This document shows, one piece after another, positions 41,328 through 51,114 of a stretch of 64,000 bases of DNA. The stretch spans positions 62,001 to 126,000 of the forward strand of contig JBPDWA010000008.1 of the NCBI GenBank assembly GCA_051295955.1. Reading direction: 5' to 3'. The position numbers and the translations under genes are program-made. A model generated the notes under the pieces. That model was not told where the DNA came from, searched no databases, and worked only from the letters and a program-made list of their open reading frames with translations. The DNA comes from Enterococcus faecalis_A (lineage in GTDB: Bacteria; Bacillota; Bacilli; Lactobacillales; Enterococcaceae). Within the stretch, counting starts at the first letter, position 1. Every line of letters starts with the position of its first letter.

Positions 41328-44300
41328 GTGAAAAAGTTGAATGTAAAAAAAATGAAATGGGGATTGCAATTATTTGCTGTAGTATTATTAGCAAGTTCAG
41401 GAATGGCCAATGTGACTTCTGCGATCAGTCTTTCTAATGAAGAGACTAAGACTACGGCGGAAACTGAGGCCGTTTCTAAAATAAAGACATCATTGGAAAA
41501 GTCAACGGATTTAAGCTCTTCCAACGACAACGTGGTAGAGTCGACTCAGTCTTCTACTACGACAAGTTCAAGTACTGCTCAAAGACCACAAGTAGATGAT
41601 TCGTCTAGTCGGCAATTAACAATTTTAGGAACTTCTGACGTTCATGGTCAGTTGTGGGATTGGTCTTATGAAGATGATCAAGCGCTCCCTGTCGGCCTTG
41701 CCCAAATTAGCACCATTGTAAAAAATACACGGGCACAAAATCCAAATGGTACCTTGCTGATTGACAATGGCGATATGCTTCAAGGCACTATTTTAACAGA
41801 TGATCTATATAACCGCGAGCCGCTTGTAACCTCAGCTGCTAATCCAATGATTACAGCTATGAATACGATGAACTATGATGCAATGGTTTTAGGTAATCAC
41901 GAATTTAATTTTGGTTTAAATTTAATTGAAAAAATAAAAGCAGAAGCTGACTTTCCCGTTTTGTCCGCCAATATTTATAAAAAAGCCGACGGTCAACGAT
42001 TAGTAGCTGGGACTACCACTAAAGCACTGGATATTGATGGCGATGGTCAATCAGATTTAACGGTGGGAATTATTGGGTTGACTACACCACATATTCCAAA
42101 TTGGGATGGGCCGAAAGTTGCTGACTTGTCTTTTGCTCCGCTTAAGGAAGAAGCACAAAAAGCAGTAGCTGAGCTGAGAGATTCGGCAGATATTGTCATT
42201 GCTTCTATTCATGCCGGTCGACAAGACAACGATCCGGCTGCCAGTGCCAATCAAGTGATTGAAAATATAGCGGGCATTGATGCTTATATTTTAGGGCATG
42301 ATCATGCTTCATTTGCCGCCAAGGCAACTGCACCTGATGGCAAATTAGTGCCGGTGGCTGGCCCGAGAGACACAGGAGTTGAGCTGGTAAAAATCGACTT
42401 ATCCCTAGAAAAAGCAGCGGGAAAATGGCAGGTAACTGACAGCGATGCCGCTATTGTAGATACTACTAAGGTGACTGCCGATGAAGAGGTAAAAGCAGCC
42501 ACAAAAGCTTATCACGATAAAACACGCGAGTTTATTGCTACACCCATTGGTCAAGCCGCTGGCGACTTTTTGCCTAAGAACACTATCAAAGGAATTCCAG
42601 AAGCACAATTACAACCGACAGCTATGATTTCTTTAATTAATCGTGTCCAAAAAGCTGTAACGGGCGCACAGATTAGTGCGGCAGCGCTATTTAAAATGAA
42701 TAGTCATTTAGATGCAGGGGAGCTTTCTTATAGTAATGTGTTCGATATTTACAAATATCCCAATACATTGGTTAGTGTACCGATTGATGGCACTAATTTA
42801 TTGAAGTATATGGAAAATCAAGCAGCTTACTATAATCAATTCCAACCTGATGATTTGACAATCAGCTTTAACTCGGCGATTCGTGTTTATAATTACGATA
42901 TGTTTTCAGGAATTGACTACCAAATAGATATTTCTAAACCTGTAGGACAACGTATTACTGCGGCCACTATCGCAGGCAGACCAATCGACCCTAACCAAAC
43001 CTATACGTTGGCTATCAATGATTACCGATACAATGGATTAAAAGCCCAAGGCGTGACAGTTGGGGTGCCAATTTATACGTCTGATCCGATAACTTTAAGA
43101 AAAATGATTGCAGATTATATTAGTCAAAAAGGAACTATTGTGCCAGCAACTGAAATCGAAACTAATTGGTCGTTAGTTGGCTATCACTTCGATCCACAAT
43201 GGCGTGCTTTAGCGGAAAAATTAATTAACGAAGGCACCTTGCAAGTACCGAAATCAGAGGACGGTCGTACACCTAATGTCCGTGCGATTACAAAACAAGA
43301 TGTTCTAAATGCCGGGTATCGTCCAACAGATTCCTTTACCATCATGCACACAAATGACGTTCATGGTCGTTTAGAAGGCAATAATAATGATGTACTGGGG
43401 ATGGCTAAGTTAAAAACATTTAAGGAACAGCAAAACCCGACGTTATTAATTGATGTAGGTGATATTTTCCAAGGCTTGCCGATTTCTAATTATTCTAAAG
43501 GAATGGATATGGCAAAAATTATGAATGAAGTGGGCTATGATGCAATGGTTGTCGGCAATCATGAATTTGACTTTGGCTACGACACCGCAATCAACTATCA
43601 AAATGAACTTAATTTCCCGATTCTATCATGTAATGTGTATAAAGAAGGCCAACGATCGTTTGAACCTTACACCATCGTAGAAAAAGAGGGGGAAAAGTAT
43701 GCAATCATTGGAGTAACTACACCAGAAACAGCAGTAAAAACGCATCCTAATAATGTAAAAAATGTAACATTTAAAGAGCCAATTCCTGAAGTTGAAAAAA
43801 TACTTGATGAATTAATGGCTCAACAGACAGATATTACAGCATTTATCGTAGCCGGCCACTTAGGTATTGACGAAACCACTCCTCTTGAATGGCGAGGAAA
43901 CACATTGGCAGAAACACTAGGTACTAAACCGAAATACGCCAATGTCAATATTACCGTATTAGACGGGCATTCTCATACCGAAGTTCCTGACGGAAAGCGC
44001 TTTGACAATGTATTGTATACACAAACAGGCAACTATCTAAATAACATAGGTTTGGTGGAAGTGAGCACGAAAGACTTAGGGCAAAAAACGGCTGAGCTTA
44101 TTTCAGCAAAATCACTAGCTTTACTTCCAGAAGACCCTGCAGTAAAAGCGTTGGTGGATCAAGCAAAAGCTACTTTTGAGCAGGAAAATGCTACTGTTGT
44201 CATTCCCAATAATCCTTATAACTTTAACGGAGAGCGTGACAACGTAAGAACGAGAGAAACGAATTTGGGTAACCTAATCAGTGATGCGATGCTGGCGTAT

Positions 44301-45218
44301 GGCCAAACAGGTTTTGCCTATCCCTCTGATTTTGCTGTGACTAATGGCGGCGGTATTCGCGCCAATATTGCAGCTGGAACCATTACTAAAGATGACGTGA
44401 TCGCTGTCTTACCGTTTGGCAACAGTATTTCTCAAATCAAAGTCACCGGAACACAAGTGAAAGAAATGTTTGAAATGTCTCTGCGTTCATTGCCGCAAAA
44501 AGATGCAGAGGGTAGACCGATTTTAGATGATTACGGTCAACCAAAATTAGGTGCAAACGGTGGCTTTTTACACGTATCCAGCTCGATTCGTGTTTACTAT
44601 GACTCTACGAAACCAGGAACACTATTACCTAACGATGATAGCAACTCGACTGGTAAAACAGTGGTCGGTCAACGAGTGCTGGGTATTGAAATTTTAAATA
44701 AAAAAACCAATCGTTTTGAGCCAATTAAAGACCAAGCAGAGTATCGTATGGCCACCAACGATTTCTTAGCAGCTGGCGGTGATGGTTATGAGATGCTAGG
44801 CGGCGAACGTGAAGAAGGACCGTCATTGGATGAAGTGTTAACTCAGTATTTACAACAAGCATCTACTTTGAGAGTCTACCGAGCAGCAACGAATGTCGAC
44901 TTAGCGCAATACCAAGAACCATTTCCAGGTCAACGTATTGTCTCAATTGCAGAAGCGGCGTATAACGAACAGCATCAATCGACGCCAATTCCTATCGTGC
45001 CAATTGTTCCTGATACGCCAACTAAAGGAGCTGACTCTAATGCAGCAGTCAGTTCAACAATTTGCATAGGCAAGAAAAATCCTAATTATACATTGCCAAA
45101 AACTGGAGCAGAAGCGGGCTTTATTCGCTTAGCTGGCGAACTGCTTTGTTTCTTAGCTTTGGCGGGAATTTACAGTTACAACAAAAAAACACGAAGAATT
45201 AAAAAAATTGCCAAATAA
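41328..45218 (+). CDS. Cell-wall-anchored tandem 5'-nucleotidase / 2',3'-cyclic phosphodiesterase
   Basis: This 1296-residue surface enzyme should dephosphorylate extracellular nucleotides. A GTG start at 41328 follows AAAGGAGG. It has an N-terminal signal peptide with an alanine-rich cleavage region, a Ser/Thr-rich linker, then two calcineurin-like units: LGTSDVHGQLWDW with GNHEFNFG, and MHTNDVHGRLEG with GNHEFDFG. Each is followed by a 5'-nucleotidase C-terminal domain; the second has TNGGGIRANI. It ends with sortase signal LPKTG (about 1256-1260), hydrophobic helix and basic tail. Two full catalytic units in one chain are unusual in size. Scavenging or removal of immune-signalling ATP are family-based suggestions. 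Confidence 0.92.
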   Translation: MKKLNVKKMKWGLQLFAVVLLASSGMANVTSAISLSNEETKTTAETEAVSKIKTSLEKSTDLSSSNDNVVESTQSSTTTSSSTAQRPQVDDSSSRQLTILGTSDVHGQLWDWSYEDDQALPVGLAQISTIVKNTRAQNPNGTLLIDNGDMLQGTILTDDLYNREPLVTSAANPMITAMNTMNYDAMVLGNHEFNFGLNLIEKIKAEADFPVLSANIYKKADGQRLVAGTTTKALDIDGDGQSDLTVGIIGLTTPHIPNWDGPKVADLSFAPLKEEAQKAVAELRDSADIVIASIHAGRQDNDPAASANQVIENIAGIDAYILGHDHASFAAKATAPDGKLVPVAGPRDTGVELVKIDLSLEKAAGKWQVTDSDAAIVDTTKVTADEEVKAATKAYHDKTREFIATPIGQAAGDFLPKNTIKGIPEAQLQPTAMISLINRVQKAVTGAQISAAALFKMNSHLDAGELSYSNVFDIYKYPNTLVSVPIDGTNLLKYMENQAAYYNQFQPDDLTISFNSAIRVYNYDMFSGIDYQIDISKPVGQRITAATIAGRPIDPNQTYTLAINDYRYNGLKAQGVTVGVPIYTSDPITLRKMIADYISQKGTIVPATEIETNWSLVGYHFDPQWRALAEKLINEGTLQVPKSEDGRTPNVRAITKQDVLNAGYRPTDSFTIMHTNDVHGRLEGNNNDVLGMAKLKTFKEQQNPTLLIDVGDIFQGLPISNYSKGMDMAKIMNEVGYDAMVVGNHEFDFGYDTAINYQNELNFPILSCNVYKEGQRSFEPYTIVEKEGEKYAIIGVTTPETAVKTHPNNVKNVTFKEPIPEVEKILDELMAQQTDITAFIVAGHLGIDETTPLEWRGNTLAETLGTKPKYANVNITVLDGHSHTEVPDGKRFDNVLYTQTGNYLNNIGLVEVSTKDLGQKTAELISAKSLALLPEDPAVKALVDQAKATFEQENATVVIPNNPYNFNGERDNVRTRETNLGNLISDAMLAYGQTGFAYPSDFAVTNGGGIRANIAAGTITKDDVIAVLPFGNSISQIKVTGTQVKEMFEMSLRSLPQKDAEGRPILDDYGQPKLGANGGFLHVSSSIRVYYDSTKPGTLLPNDDSNSTGKTVVGQRVLGIEILNKKTNRFEPIKDQAEYRMATNDFLAAGGDGYEMLGGEREEGPSLDEVLTQYLQQASTLRVYRAATNVDLAQYQEPFPGQRIVSIAEAAYNEQHQSTPIPIVPIVPDTPTKGADSNAAVSSTICIGKKNPNYTLPKTGAEAGFIRLAGELLCFLALAGIYSYNKKTRRIKKIAK

Positions 45219-45339
45219 AATAGTTAAAAGAGCAGTGAAGCGAAGCGTTCTTGACCGTTAACTTGATAGGATAATGATTTTTTAAGTTATGTAAATACAA
45301 CATTTTTTCAATAAAAAATAAAAGTTCAGGAGTGAATCA

Positions 45340-47013
45340 ATGAAAAAATATAAGCAACTTTTTTTTAAAAGCAGTGTCGCAATGTTTGCAACGATAGTAC
45401 TGAGTGCATGTAATAACGGAAATTCAAATGGTACAAATAAAAGCAAGGATTCGAAGCAATCAGCTACTGAACAAGTCTTTAATTTGGTGGTTCAACAGGA
45501 AATGCCGACAGCAGATCTGTCTTTGGCAACCAATACGATTAGTTTCACGGCCTTAAATAATGTTTATGAAGGTTTATATCGTTTAGATGAAAAGAGCAGC
45601 CCGCAACCGGCTGGTGCCCAAGAACTGGCAAAGATTAGTGAAGATGGATTGACTTACCAACTAAAACTACGAGAAGACGCTAAGTGGTCCAACGGTGATC
45701 CTGTGGTAGCAGCGGATTATGTTTACGGTTGGCAACGTACGGTTGATCCGAAAACAGCGGCGGAATATGCCTATCTATTTGAAGTAGTAAAAAATGGTGC
45801 GGAAGTAACCGCAGGTAAAATGGCACCTTCCGAATTAGGGATTCAAGCAGTAGGTGATCATGAATTGGAGATTACTTTAGCCAAAACAACTCCGTATTTT
45901 GATTATTTATTAGCATTTCCGGCGTTTTTCCCCCAAAATCAAGCAACCGTAGAAGCATATGGGAAAGAATATGCACAAACGAGTGACAAAGCGATTTATA
46001 ATGGACCATTTACTTTAACGGAGTACGATGGTTCTGGAGCTGATACTCAGTGGTCGTATACAAAGAATGATCAGTATTGGGATCAAGCCAATGTCAAACT
46101 TGATAAAATTAATGTTAATGTTGTCAAAGAAGCGCCTACAGCCCTTAACCTATTCCAAGATCAGCAAGCTGATGATATTATTTTAAGTGGTGAGTTGGCA
46201 CAACAAATGGCTAATGATCCAAAATTAGTGATCGAAAAAGATGCTCGTACGGTTTATTTGGAATTTAATCAACGAAAAGCTGATTCTCCTTATCGTAATG
46301 CCAATTTACGTAAAGCTATTTCAACGGCTATTGACCGTGAGGCGTTAGTGAGTAATATTTTAAATGATGGTTCCATTGTCGCATCCGGAATAATTCCAGA
46401 GGGAATGTCGTTTTCACCAAAAGACAATCAAGATTTTTCAAAAGAGAATCAAAGCTTGTTGAAGTACAAGAAAGATCAGGCGCGAAGCTACTGGGAAAAA
46501 GCTAAAAAAGAATTAAACTTAACGACTTTTAGCGTAGATATTGTAGCTGACGACACTGATTCTACGAAGAAAATTGTCGAATATATCCAAAGCGAATTGG
46601 AAAAAAATCTAGCAGGCATTAAGGTGACGGTAAGTACCGTGCCATTTTCTGTTCGATTGGATCGGGGCAATCGTGGTGACTTTGAAATGATTTTAGGTGG
46701 ATGGGGCGCAGATTATACAGATCCGAGTAGTTTCTTGGATTTATTTGTAACTGACAATTCTTATAACCGAGGTCGTTATTCCAATCGTTCCTATGACAAA
46801 CTTGTAACTGCTGCTGGTAGTACGGATGCTGCTGATCCGGAAAAACGCTGGCAAGATATGGTGGCAGCTGAACAAATTTTAATGGAGGATATGGGAATTG
46901 CACCTATTTATCAAAAAGCTGAAGCTCATTTACGCAGTGAAAAGCTTAAGGGCGTAGTAACTCACGGTGCTGGTGCACGCTTTGATTACAAGTGGACCTA
47001 TATTTCTGAATAA
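45340..47013 (+). CDS. Peptide ABC transporter substrate-binding lipoprotein (OppA family)
   Basis: This 557-residue lipoprotein has a signal peptide ending LSAC with Cys 24, followed by an Asn/Ser-rich linker. It has the solute-binding-protein family 5 fold: FNLVVQQEMPTADLSLATN, the KLREDAKWSNGDPV motif, and DPSSFLDLFV near the C terminus. ATG 45340 follows AGGAG. No permease or ATPase gene is adjacent, so it probably docks on an Opp system elsewhere. Enterococcal relatives bind sex-pheromone or other peptides (TraC/PrgZ type); whether this one does is not determinable from sequence alone. Confidence 0.92.
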   Translation: MKKYKQLFFKSSVAMFATIVLSACNNGNSNGTNKSKDSKQSATEQVFNLVVQQEMPTADLSLATNTISFTALNNVYEGLYRLDEKSSPQPAGAQELAKISEDGLTYQLKLREDAKWSNGDPVVAADYVYGWQRTVDPKTAAEYAYLFEVVKNGAEVTAGKMAPSELGIQAVGDHELEITLAKTTPYFDYLLAFPAFFPQNQATVEAYGKEYAQTSDKAIYNGPFTLTEYDGSGADTQWSYTKNDQYWDQANVKLDKINVNVVKEAPTALNLFQDQQADDIILSGELAQQMANDPKLVIEKDARTVYLEFNQRKADSPYRNANLRKAISTAIDREALVSNILNDGSIVASGIIPEGMSFSPKDNQDFSKENQSLLKYKKDQARSYWEKAKKELNLTTFSVDIVADDTDSTKKIVEYIQSELEKNLAGIKVTVSTVPFSVRLDRGNRGDFEMILGGWGADYTDPSSFLDLFVTDNSYNRGRYSNRSYDKLVTAAGSTDAADPEKRWQDMVAAEQILMEDMGIAPIYQKAEAHLRSEKLKGVVTHGAGARFDYKWTYISE

Positions 47014-47159
47014 TGAAAAAATTAGCAGAACTAAGCTATTCAAGTACTTGGTTCTGTTTTAGTAAAAATAGCGCTATACCATTTAACTTTAAAAAAGCGC
47101 TTGCTATGGGAATGTTCCCACAAGTTATACTTGAAATACAAAATGAGGAGGTTGACGGT

Positions 47160-47852
47160 ATGAAAATTATTATTGAAAAAGATTACGAAGCAATGAGTGA
47201 ATTAACCAAGAATATTTTGATTGGGGAAATGACTCATGATCGAAGAATTAATTTGTCTATCACAGGCGGCAATACACCCAAACGTGTCTATGAGAAGTTA
47301 ACAGAAGCAGTGAAGAACAGTCGACATTTTGATAATGTGCATTACTATAATTTTGATGAAATTCCTGTTCCGGGACAAACAGAAGGCATAACAATGAGTG
47401 ATTTAAGACGTTTGTATTTAACACCAGCGAATATTGCAGAAGAAAATATTCATCCTTTAACAGTCGAAAATTACGAAAAACAAGATGAGCGTATCGCCAC
47501 TGCAGGTGGTTTGGATTTGATGTTAATTGGCTTGGGTCAAGACGGTCATTTTTGTGGAAATATGCCTGGCAGTACGAAATTTAATTATTTTACCAATAAA
47601 GTACAAGTTAATGGCGATGAATCATGGTATGCACCAGGAATTATTGAAATTGGCGACTCCTTTGTAACAATGGGACCAGCCAGCGCAATGCGAGTAAAAC
47701 ATTTAGTGCTCATCGTCAATGGAAGTGCAAAAGCTAAGATGGTGAAACAAGTATTAACCGGCCCCGTAACTGAAACAATTCCAGCTTCTATTTTGCAATT
47801 ACACCCTAACTTAACCGTTATTTTAGATGAAGCAGCGGCCGGTGAGCTATAA
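47160..47852 (+). CDS. NagB-like glucosamine-6-phosphate deaminase/isomerase family protein
   Basis: This 230-residue protein has the NagB/6-phosphogluconolactonase fold: LSITGGNTPKRVYEKL (phosphate loop), YNFDEIPVPG, and LIGLGQDGHFCGNMPG. ATG 47160 behind GAGGAGG is chosen; the longer frame from 47013 overlaps the previous stop and lacks homology. The active-site histidine loop is DGHFCGN, as in the YieK/EF-type subgroup rather than classical NagB (DGHIAFN), so the precise substrate is uncertain. It is followed by a strong terminator. Confidence 0.82.
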   Translation: MKIIIEKDYEAMSELTKNILIGEMTHDRRINLSITGGNTPKRVYEKLTEAVKNSRHFDNVHYYNFDEIPVPGQTEGITMSDLRRLYLTPANIAEENIHPLTVENYEKQDERIATAGGLDLMLIGLGQDGHFCGNMPGSTKFNYFTNKVQVNGDESWYAPGIIEIGDSFVTMGPASAMRVKHLVLIVNGSAKAKMVKQVLTGPVTETIPASILQLHPNLTVILDEAAAGEL

Positions 47853-47872
47853 AAGACAAAATACTTAAATAA

Positions 47873-47917
47873 AATAACCTGCCAACTCGATTATTGCAAG
47901 TTGGCAGGTTATTTTTT
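47873..47917 (+). terminator. Strong terminator after the NagB-like gene
   Basis: AATAACCTGCCAACT pairs perfectly with AGTTGGCAGGTTATT, followed by TTT. Confidence 0.9.
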
Positions 47918-48019
47918 CGTATCCGCTATTTTAAACAGAACGATGTGGTATAAAAATAGCCAATAGATCAAAAATTTTTTTAAATAAAAGCATGAGATAC
48001 TGCTCAATTGGCCAATTGT

Positions 48020-48058
48020 TTTCAGGACTTTAAGCGTATTGCTTTTCCTGAAATTTTT
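48020..48058 (+). terminator. Possible second hairpin in the 47.9-48.2 kb spacer
   Basis: TTTCAGG pairs with CCTGAAA and is followed by five T. The remainder of 47917-48200 is A/T-rich with no gene or other signal that I can support. Confidence 0.4.
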
Positions 48059-48200
48059 CTATTTTCTTTAACATAGTAGCTTCTTGTTATGCAAATAGAC
48101 GTTAAACATAGCTATAGATGACAAACTAAATTATATATCATCCATCAACAAGCAATACTTACCCTATAGCAGTAATATTCTCTACTGCTTGCTTATAAGC

Positions 48201-48551
48201 TTAGTTCTCTTTGCTCGCTTCAACTTCTTGAGTTAAGCCTAACCTGCCTTTTTTGGCGGATTGGTAAAATTTCAAATGAGTTTCATCGATTTTAGTCAGG
48301 TGATATTGTGTACCATCTGTTCCTTCAAATAAATAGCTGTCGCCTTTTTGCTCTTTTAGTTTCCAAGTGCCTTTTTTGTCTGCCGGTTGTTGTACTTGTA
48401 AGGCACCGTTGTTGTATGTCCACTCATATGTAGTATTCCATTGAGCAATTTTCCAAGTGCCGGTAAGCCAACTCGCTTTTTCTGATTTCTGGCAGGCTGC
48501 CACACCAACTAATAAAGTAGCTAAAAGGGCTAATAATTTCCATTTACGCAT
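48201..48551 (-). CDS. Small lipoprotein, unknown function
   Basis: This 116-residue protein has a short signal peptide ending in lipobox GVAAC with Cys 20. The mature part (about 20-116) is a beta-rich domain with regularly spaced Trp, Gly and Lys (SWLTGTWKIAQWNTTYEW and GTWKLKEQKGDSYLFEG), suggesting a small lipocalin- or barrel-like fold that reports on ligands or shields envelope parts. An AAAGGAG site precedes the ATG. It is transcribed alone, convergent to the NagB-like gene. I do not recognise a named family. Confidence 0.75.
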   Translation of the reverse strand: MRKWKLLALLATLLVGVAACQKSEKASWLTGTWKIAQWNTTYEWTYNNGALQVQQPADKKGTWKLKEQKGDSYLFEGTDGTQYHLTKIDETHLKFYQSAKKGRLGLTQEVEASKEN

Positions 48552-48827
48552 TAGTTTACTCCTTTTTTCTTTATCGTAGCATAGGAGAGTTTAAAGCGCA
48601 ATGTGGGCTTTTTTATTTGGCTGACGGCTTCTGGAGAAACGGTATTTTAGATACTCAATATGTATAACACTAAAGGTAATTTGAATTTGGATTTTTCAAA
48701 CTTATCGAAATAGGAGATTAAGTCAGTGACAGGAATAAACAGCTTGTTTCACAACTTTTTGCATTCTATCAAAGGAAGAACATAGTTAATGAGTTTCATT
48801 TCAAGCCTATTGATTTCCAGTCTTTTA

Positions 48828-48836
48828 TGCTAAAAT
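48828..48836 (+). promoter_or_regulatory. Extended -10 promoter element of ruvA
   Basis: TGCTAAAAT is an extended -10; TTGATT at 48810-48815 may serve as a -35 with short spacing. ruvA starts 44 bases downstream. The rest of 48552-48827 shows no gene. Confidence 0.5.
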
Positions 48837-48880
48837 AGAAACATATGTGCGTAGAAAACGCAAACTGGAAAGGTGACATC

Positions 48881-49489
48881 ATGTACGAGTATATTATTGG
48901 CAAAGTAACCTTTGTTAGTCCTTATTATATTGTTGTTGAAACAAATGGTATCGGTTATCAGGTTTCTGTAGGTAATCCTTATCGTTATACTGGTAAAACA
49001 GACACTGAAATCAAGCTTTATTTACACCAAGTAGTTCGAGAAGATGCACAGTTGCTTTTTGGTTTTAGTGATTTAGAAGAAAAGCAACTTTTCTTGAAAT
49101 TAATTAGCGTTTCCGGCATTGGTCCTAAAAGTGGCTTAGCGATCATGGCTTCAGAAGATCATGGTGGGTTAATTAATGCAATTGAAAGTGAAGATGCAGC
49201 TTATTTAACGAAATTTCCCGGCGTAGGTAAAAAAACAGCTCAACAAATGATTTTAGATTTAAAAGGTAAGCTGGGTGAGTTGGAAGCTTCAGAAACAGCT
49301 GTTAAAGCAATGACAGATCAGCCTGTTAGTGGCGGTAATCAAGCTTTGAATGAAGCATTGGAGGCTTTAAGTGCTTTAGGCTATAGTGAAAAAGAAATCA
49401 AACGAATCACGCCAAAATTGGAAGAACTAGGAACATTGCCAACGGATGTATATTTAAGCAATGCCTTAAAACTTATGATGAAGCGTTAA
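48881..49489 (+). CDS. ruvA: Holliday junction branch-migration protein RuvA
   Basis: This 202-residue protein binds four-way junctions and recruits RuvB. The start MYEYIIGKVTFVSPYYIVVE is the OB-fold N terminus; KLISVSGIGPKSGLAIM and FPGVGKKTAQQMILDLKGK are its helix-hairpin-helix motifs (about 70-130). The C-terminal RuvB-binding domain starts near residue 155. ATG 48881 follows AAAGGTG; an ATG 36 bases upstream is rejected because it extends beyond the family start. It overlaps no gene and ruvB follows after 12 bases. Confidence 0.96.
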   Translation: MYEYIIGKVTFVSPYYIVVETNGIGYQVSVGNPYRYTGKTDTEIKLYLHQVVREDAQLLFGFSDLEEKQLFLKLISVSGIGPKSGLAIMASEDHGGLINAIESEDAAYLTKFPGVGKKTAQQMILDLKGKLGELEASETAVKAMTDQPVSGGNQALNEALEALSALGYSEKEIKRITPKLEELGTLPTDVYLSNALKLMMKR

Positions 49490-49501
49490 GGAGGAGTCGA
49501 A

Positions 49502-50515
49502 ATGACCGAAGAAGAACGGTTGCTTTCAGGAGAAAGCAGTAGTTCAGCGGAAGAATCGCTGGAAAAATCGTTGCGTCCACAATTATTAGCTCAATATATC
49601 GGTCAAGACAAAGTAAAGCAAGAATTGACAATTTATATTGAAGCAGCTAAAAATCGTCAAGAAGCGCTGGACCATACATTACTTTATGGTCCGCCAGGGC
49701 TGGGCAAAACTACAATGGCGATGGTTATTGCCAATGAACTGCAAGTGAACATTCGCACCACTAGCGGGCCTGCGATTGAACGGGCTGGTGATTTGGTAGC
49801 TATTTTAAATGAATTAGAACCTGGTGACGTGCTATTTATCGATGAAATTCACCGTTTGCCGCGTTTGGTTGAAGAGATGCTGTACTCAGCTATGGAAGAT
49901 TTTTACGTGGATATTATGGTGGGACAGGGAACGACTGCCCATCCTGTTCACTTTCCGCTACCGCCTTTTACCTTAATTGGTGCTACAACTCGTGCAGGGA
50001 TGCTTTCAGCACCGCTAAGAGATCGCTTTGGCATTATTTCTCATATGGAATACTATCAAGATCAGGATTTGAAAGAGATTGTCTTACGTTCGGCTGATAT
50101 TTTTCAAACAGAGATTTACGACGACGGAGCTTTTGAAATTGCTCGTCGTTCTAGGGGCACACCACGAATTGCGAATCGTTTATTGAAACGTGTGCGAGAT
50201 TTTGCGCAAGTACAATCAGATGGTAAAATTGACCGAAAAATTGCTGATAAAGCGCTGACCTTATTGCAAGTAGATCACCAAGGGTTGGATTATGTAGATC
50301 AAAAATTGTTAAAAACAATGATTGATCTTTATGGTGGCGGTCCAGTTGGTTTAAGTACGTTATCTGTTAATATCGGTGAGGAAACAGAAACTGTAGAAGA
50401 TATGTATGAACCTTATTTGATTCAAAAAGGCTTTATTAAACGAACGCCAAGAGGGAGAATTGCTACACCTTTTGCTTATGAGCACTTTGGTTATAATTAC
50501 TTGGACAATATTTAA
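49502..50515 (+). CDS. ruvB: Holliday junction DNA helicase RuvB
   Basis: This 337-residue AAA+ motor drives branch migration with RuvA. It has Walker A YGPPGLGKTT (about 62-71), Walker B FIDEIHRL (about 113-120), sensor 1 LIGATTRAGMLSAPLRDRFG (about 157-176) and the winged-helix C terminus with GFIKRTPRGRIAT. AAGGAGG precedes ATG 49502. The gene forms an operon with ruvA; the 600-base spacer after it contains a parS-like site and a hairpin. Confidence 0.97.
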   Translation: MTEEERLLSGESSSSAEESLEKSLRPQLLAQYIGQDKVKQELTIYIEAAKNRQEALDHTLLYGPPGLGKTTMAMVIANELQVNIRTTSGPAIERAGDLVAILNELEPGDVLFIDEIHRLPRLVEEMLYSAMEDFYVDIMVGQGTTAHPVHFPLPPFTLIGATTRAGMLSAPLRDRFGIISHMEYYQDQDLKEIVLRSADIFQTEIYDDGAFEIARRSRGTPRIANRLLKRVRDFAQVQSDGKIDRKIADKALTLLQVDHQGLDYVDQKLLKTMIDLYGGGPVGLSTLSVNIGEETETVEDMYEPYLIQKGFIKRTPRGRIATPFAYEHFGYNYLDNI

Positions 50516-50595
50516 AACGAGTTACAAGAAATGAAAGAACAAAAATAGCTATGAAAGTTATTTTTAAGCTTCAATAAGCGATTTGTCTGTAACAG

Positions 50596-50611
50596 TGTTT
50601 CACATGAAACA
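50596..50611. other. Second parS-like (ParB-binding) site
   Basis: TGTTTCACATGAAACA differs at one base from TGTTNCACGTGAAACA and is the exact reverse complement of the site at 2425-2440. It lies 80 bases after ruvB in an intergenic region. Confidence 0.6.
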
Positions 50612-50689
50612 GCTATTGCTATCGATCAATAATGAACTATGAAACAGTATCACACAAAAGCGGCTAATGCGGCTCACTTCTTGAGTTAG

Positions 50690-50803
50690 ATTAAGGGAGG
50701 TGTAGCTGAGCCCAAAGTCATTAAGATTGGTGTAATTGGAATGAAAGACGTCCGATCTGCTGTTTATACTGAGAGGATTTTAGAAAATGGCTGCAGCATC
50801 TAG
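50690..50803 (+). pseudogene. Short open-frame remnant without start codon
   Basis: An open stretch of 37 codons with a good GGAGGTG site but no usable start codon except an internal ATG reads KVIKIGVIGMKDVRSAVYTE. It is protein-like but too short to name. It may be the residue of a lost gene between ruvB and the regulator gene. Confidence 0.25.
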
Positions 50804-50831
50804 TTTTTGGCCGCTGATTATTCGCAACTAG

Positions 50832-50876
50832 TGGCTGGAATCAGACTATTTTATAGTTTGATCCCAGCCATATTTT
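50832..50876 (+). terminator. Hairpin terminator in the ruvB-regulator spacer
   Basis: TGGCTGGAATCAGACTAT pairs with ATAGTTTGATCCCAGCCA with two mismatches, followed by ATTTTTAT. It belongs to the CTGGGA/CTGGAA hairpin type seen in several spacers here. The rest of 50877-51114 shows nothing that I can support. Confidence 0.6.
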
Positions 50877-51114
50877 TATACTGTTCAACTGTCACATGAT
50901 TAAATTTTAAATTTAAAAATGAAAGAGCAAAATTTAGCTTTTTACACTCAATTTACCTAATTTGATTCTTTCGCAGCTAAAAAACATGCTGACTCTCTTT
51001 TTTCATTTAATACAAGCTATCTAAACAAACATTTTAGCTCTTTTTAGTCCTGCTTTTTCTAAGGAATCAGTAATACTTTAAACTAATCTGCTGAATAGCT
51101 ATCGATTTTTAGCA

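Noticed and set aside
48738..48760. Third parS-like site (TGTTTCACAAC...)
   Set aside because: Only the left half matches; the right half does not pair.
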